Positions 6,027-6,634 of a DNA stretch of 6,634 bases are shown piece after piece (position 1 is the first letter of the stretch; the number at the start of each line of letters is the position of its first letter). Source of the stretch: an uncultured Bacteroidales bacterium. Lineage in GTDB: Bacteria; Bacteroidota; Bacteroidia; Bacteroidales; Paludibacteraceae. The DNA lies in assembly GCA_903873355.1 (NCBI GenBank), contig CAIQOG010000164.1, positions 1 through 6,634 on the forward strand, given 5' to 3'. Both the position numbers and the translations under genes were made by a program. Under the pieces are notes generated by a model. The model was not told the origin of the DNA, made no database searches, and saw only the letters and a program-made list of their open reading frames with translations.

Positions 6027-6136
6027 CCCCTAACCCCTAGAGGGGAATTAAATTACAACTGATTGTTTTAATTATTTGAAAAACGAGAACATAAAAAACG
6101 AAACTAATCTAATTCCCCATTAGGGGTTAGGGATAA
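6024..6136. repeat. Paired inverted palindromic repeat filling the umuD-umuC spacer
   Basis: The left arm (6024-6051) contains CCCCTAACCCCTAGAGGGG and the right arm (6109-6136) contains CCCCATTAGGGGTTAGGG. The right arm matches the reverse complement of the left at 23 of 28 positions, with 57 AT-rich bases between. The left arm includes the umuD stop TAA (6024-6026), and the right arm ends one base before the umuC ATG (6138). In mRNA the two arms could form a long stem holding the umuC start region, or two separate small hairpins. Confidence 0.87.
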
Positions 6137-6137
6137 C

Positions 6138-6634
6138 ATGTACGGCTTACTCGATTGTAATAACTTTTATGCTTCCTGCGAACGGGTTTTTAATCCGTCG
6201 CTCAATGGCAAACCTGTCGTGGTACTATCTAATAACGACGGTTGTGTAATTGCGCGGTCGGGTGAAGCCAAAACTCTGGGAATTCCAATGGGTGAACCAG
6301 CCTACAAACTTAAAGAGCTGATTGAGGCCAACAAGGTTGCCGTATTTTCATCAAATTATGTGCTTTATGGCGACATGTCACATCGCGTAATGAGTATTTT
6401 ACAAAGTTTTGTTCCTGAGATTGAGATTTATTCCATCGATGAAGCTTTTCTGTTGTTCGATGGTTTTGAAAATATCAATCTGAAAGGGTTGGGTGAAAAA
6501 ATAGTCCACACCACCACCCAAAACACCGGAATTCCGGTTAGTTTAGGTATTGCTCCAACCAAAACACTCGCCAAAGTAGCCAGCAAATTTGCCAAGAAAT
6601 ACAAGAATTACAAGGGAGTTTGCGTTATTGACAC
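6138..6634 (+). CDS. umuC: UmuC, Y-family translesion DNA polymerase V catalytic subunit (3' truncated)
   Basis: The gene runs off the right edge; 165 residues of a protein normally about 420 long are visible, with no stop. The start at ATG 6138 gives MYGLLDCNNFYASCERVF, the standard UmuC N-terminus. Metal-binding catalytic residues are D6 and the D101-E102 pair in YSIDEAF, and Y11 is at the steric-gate position that excludes ribonucleotides. Other family blocks are KPVVVLSNNDGCVIARSGEAKTLGIPMG (25-52), FSSNYVLYGDMSHRVM (70-85) and GIAPTKTLAKVASKFAKK (137-154), together covering the palm and part of the fingers. With UmuD' it copies past damaged bases at the cost of mutations. The C-terminal little-finger domain and the beta-clamp motif lie outside the window. 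A G-rich repeat arm takes the place of a normal ribosome binding site. Confidence 0.96.
   Translation, partial: MYGLLDCNNFYASCERVFNPSLNGKPVVVLSNNDGCVIARSGEAKTLGIPMGEPAYKLKELIEANKVAVFSSNYVLYGDMSHRVMSILQSFVPEIEIYSIDEAFLLFDGFENINLKGLGEKIVHTTTQNTGIPVSLGIAPTKTLAKVASKFAKKYKNYKGVCVID

Noticed and set aside
375..6136. CRISPR array
   Set aside because: Repeats are inverted pairs scattered over several spacers between genes, not regularly spaced direct repeats, and no cas genes are present.

Overview
The window looks like core chromosome of a member of the Bacteroidota, most likely the order Bacteroidales. The evidence is the gene order hpt-adk-obgE (followed one gene later by pgeF), an acidic-tailed Obg GTPase with a TKxD G4 motif, start regions without clear Shine-Dalgarno sequences, and a TAnnTTTG-type -7 promoter element ahead of hpt. 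The family could be near Prolixibacteraceae or Marinilabiliaceae, but that is a guess. No phage, transposase, CRISPR array, tRNA or rRNA gene was seen.

Layout. Bases 1-375 (+) are the 3' end of a gene for a protein with two CBS domains, probably a ClC-type chloride channel. xseB (480-677, +) follows. A six-gene minus-strand block reads from right to left: hpt (5357-4821), adk (4779-4213), obgE (4141-3002), a secreted protein of unknown function with a MORN/YwqK-like C-terminus (2925-2257), pgeF (2209-1400) and a free-standing B3/B4-domain protein (1337-678). The last of these ends directly against the end of xseB. To the right of a roughly 210-bp divergent promoter region lie umuD (5568-6026, +) and the first 165 codons of umuC (6138 to the window edge).

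How the genes work together. hpt and adk supply and balance purine nucleotides. ObgE is a ribosome-assembly GTPase. PgeF is a zinc enzyme acting on nucleosides or on peptidoglycan precursors. UmuD and UmuC form a self-cleaving accessory subunit and a translesion DNA polymerase. XseB is the small subunit of exonuclease VII, another DNA-repair enzyme, but its partner xseA is not in the window.

The most notable non-gene structure is a family of short GC-rich palindromic repeats with core CCCCTAACCCCTNNAGGGG, standing out in AT-rich spacers. Seven copies are visible. Six form three head-to-head pairs separated by about 50-57 bases, between the CBS gene and xseB, pgeF and the B3/B4 gene, and umuD and umuC. 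One is solitary, after obgE. Three copies start on the base right after a stop codon, and a fourth runs into the 3' end of pgeF and encodes the end of that protein. The arrangement resembles REP/BIME elements. Apart from these repeats, the gene content is ordinary housekeeping and repair, and I see no new multi-gene system.
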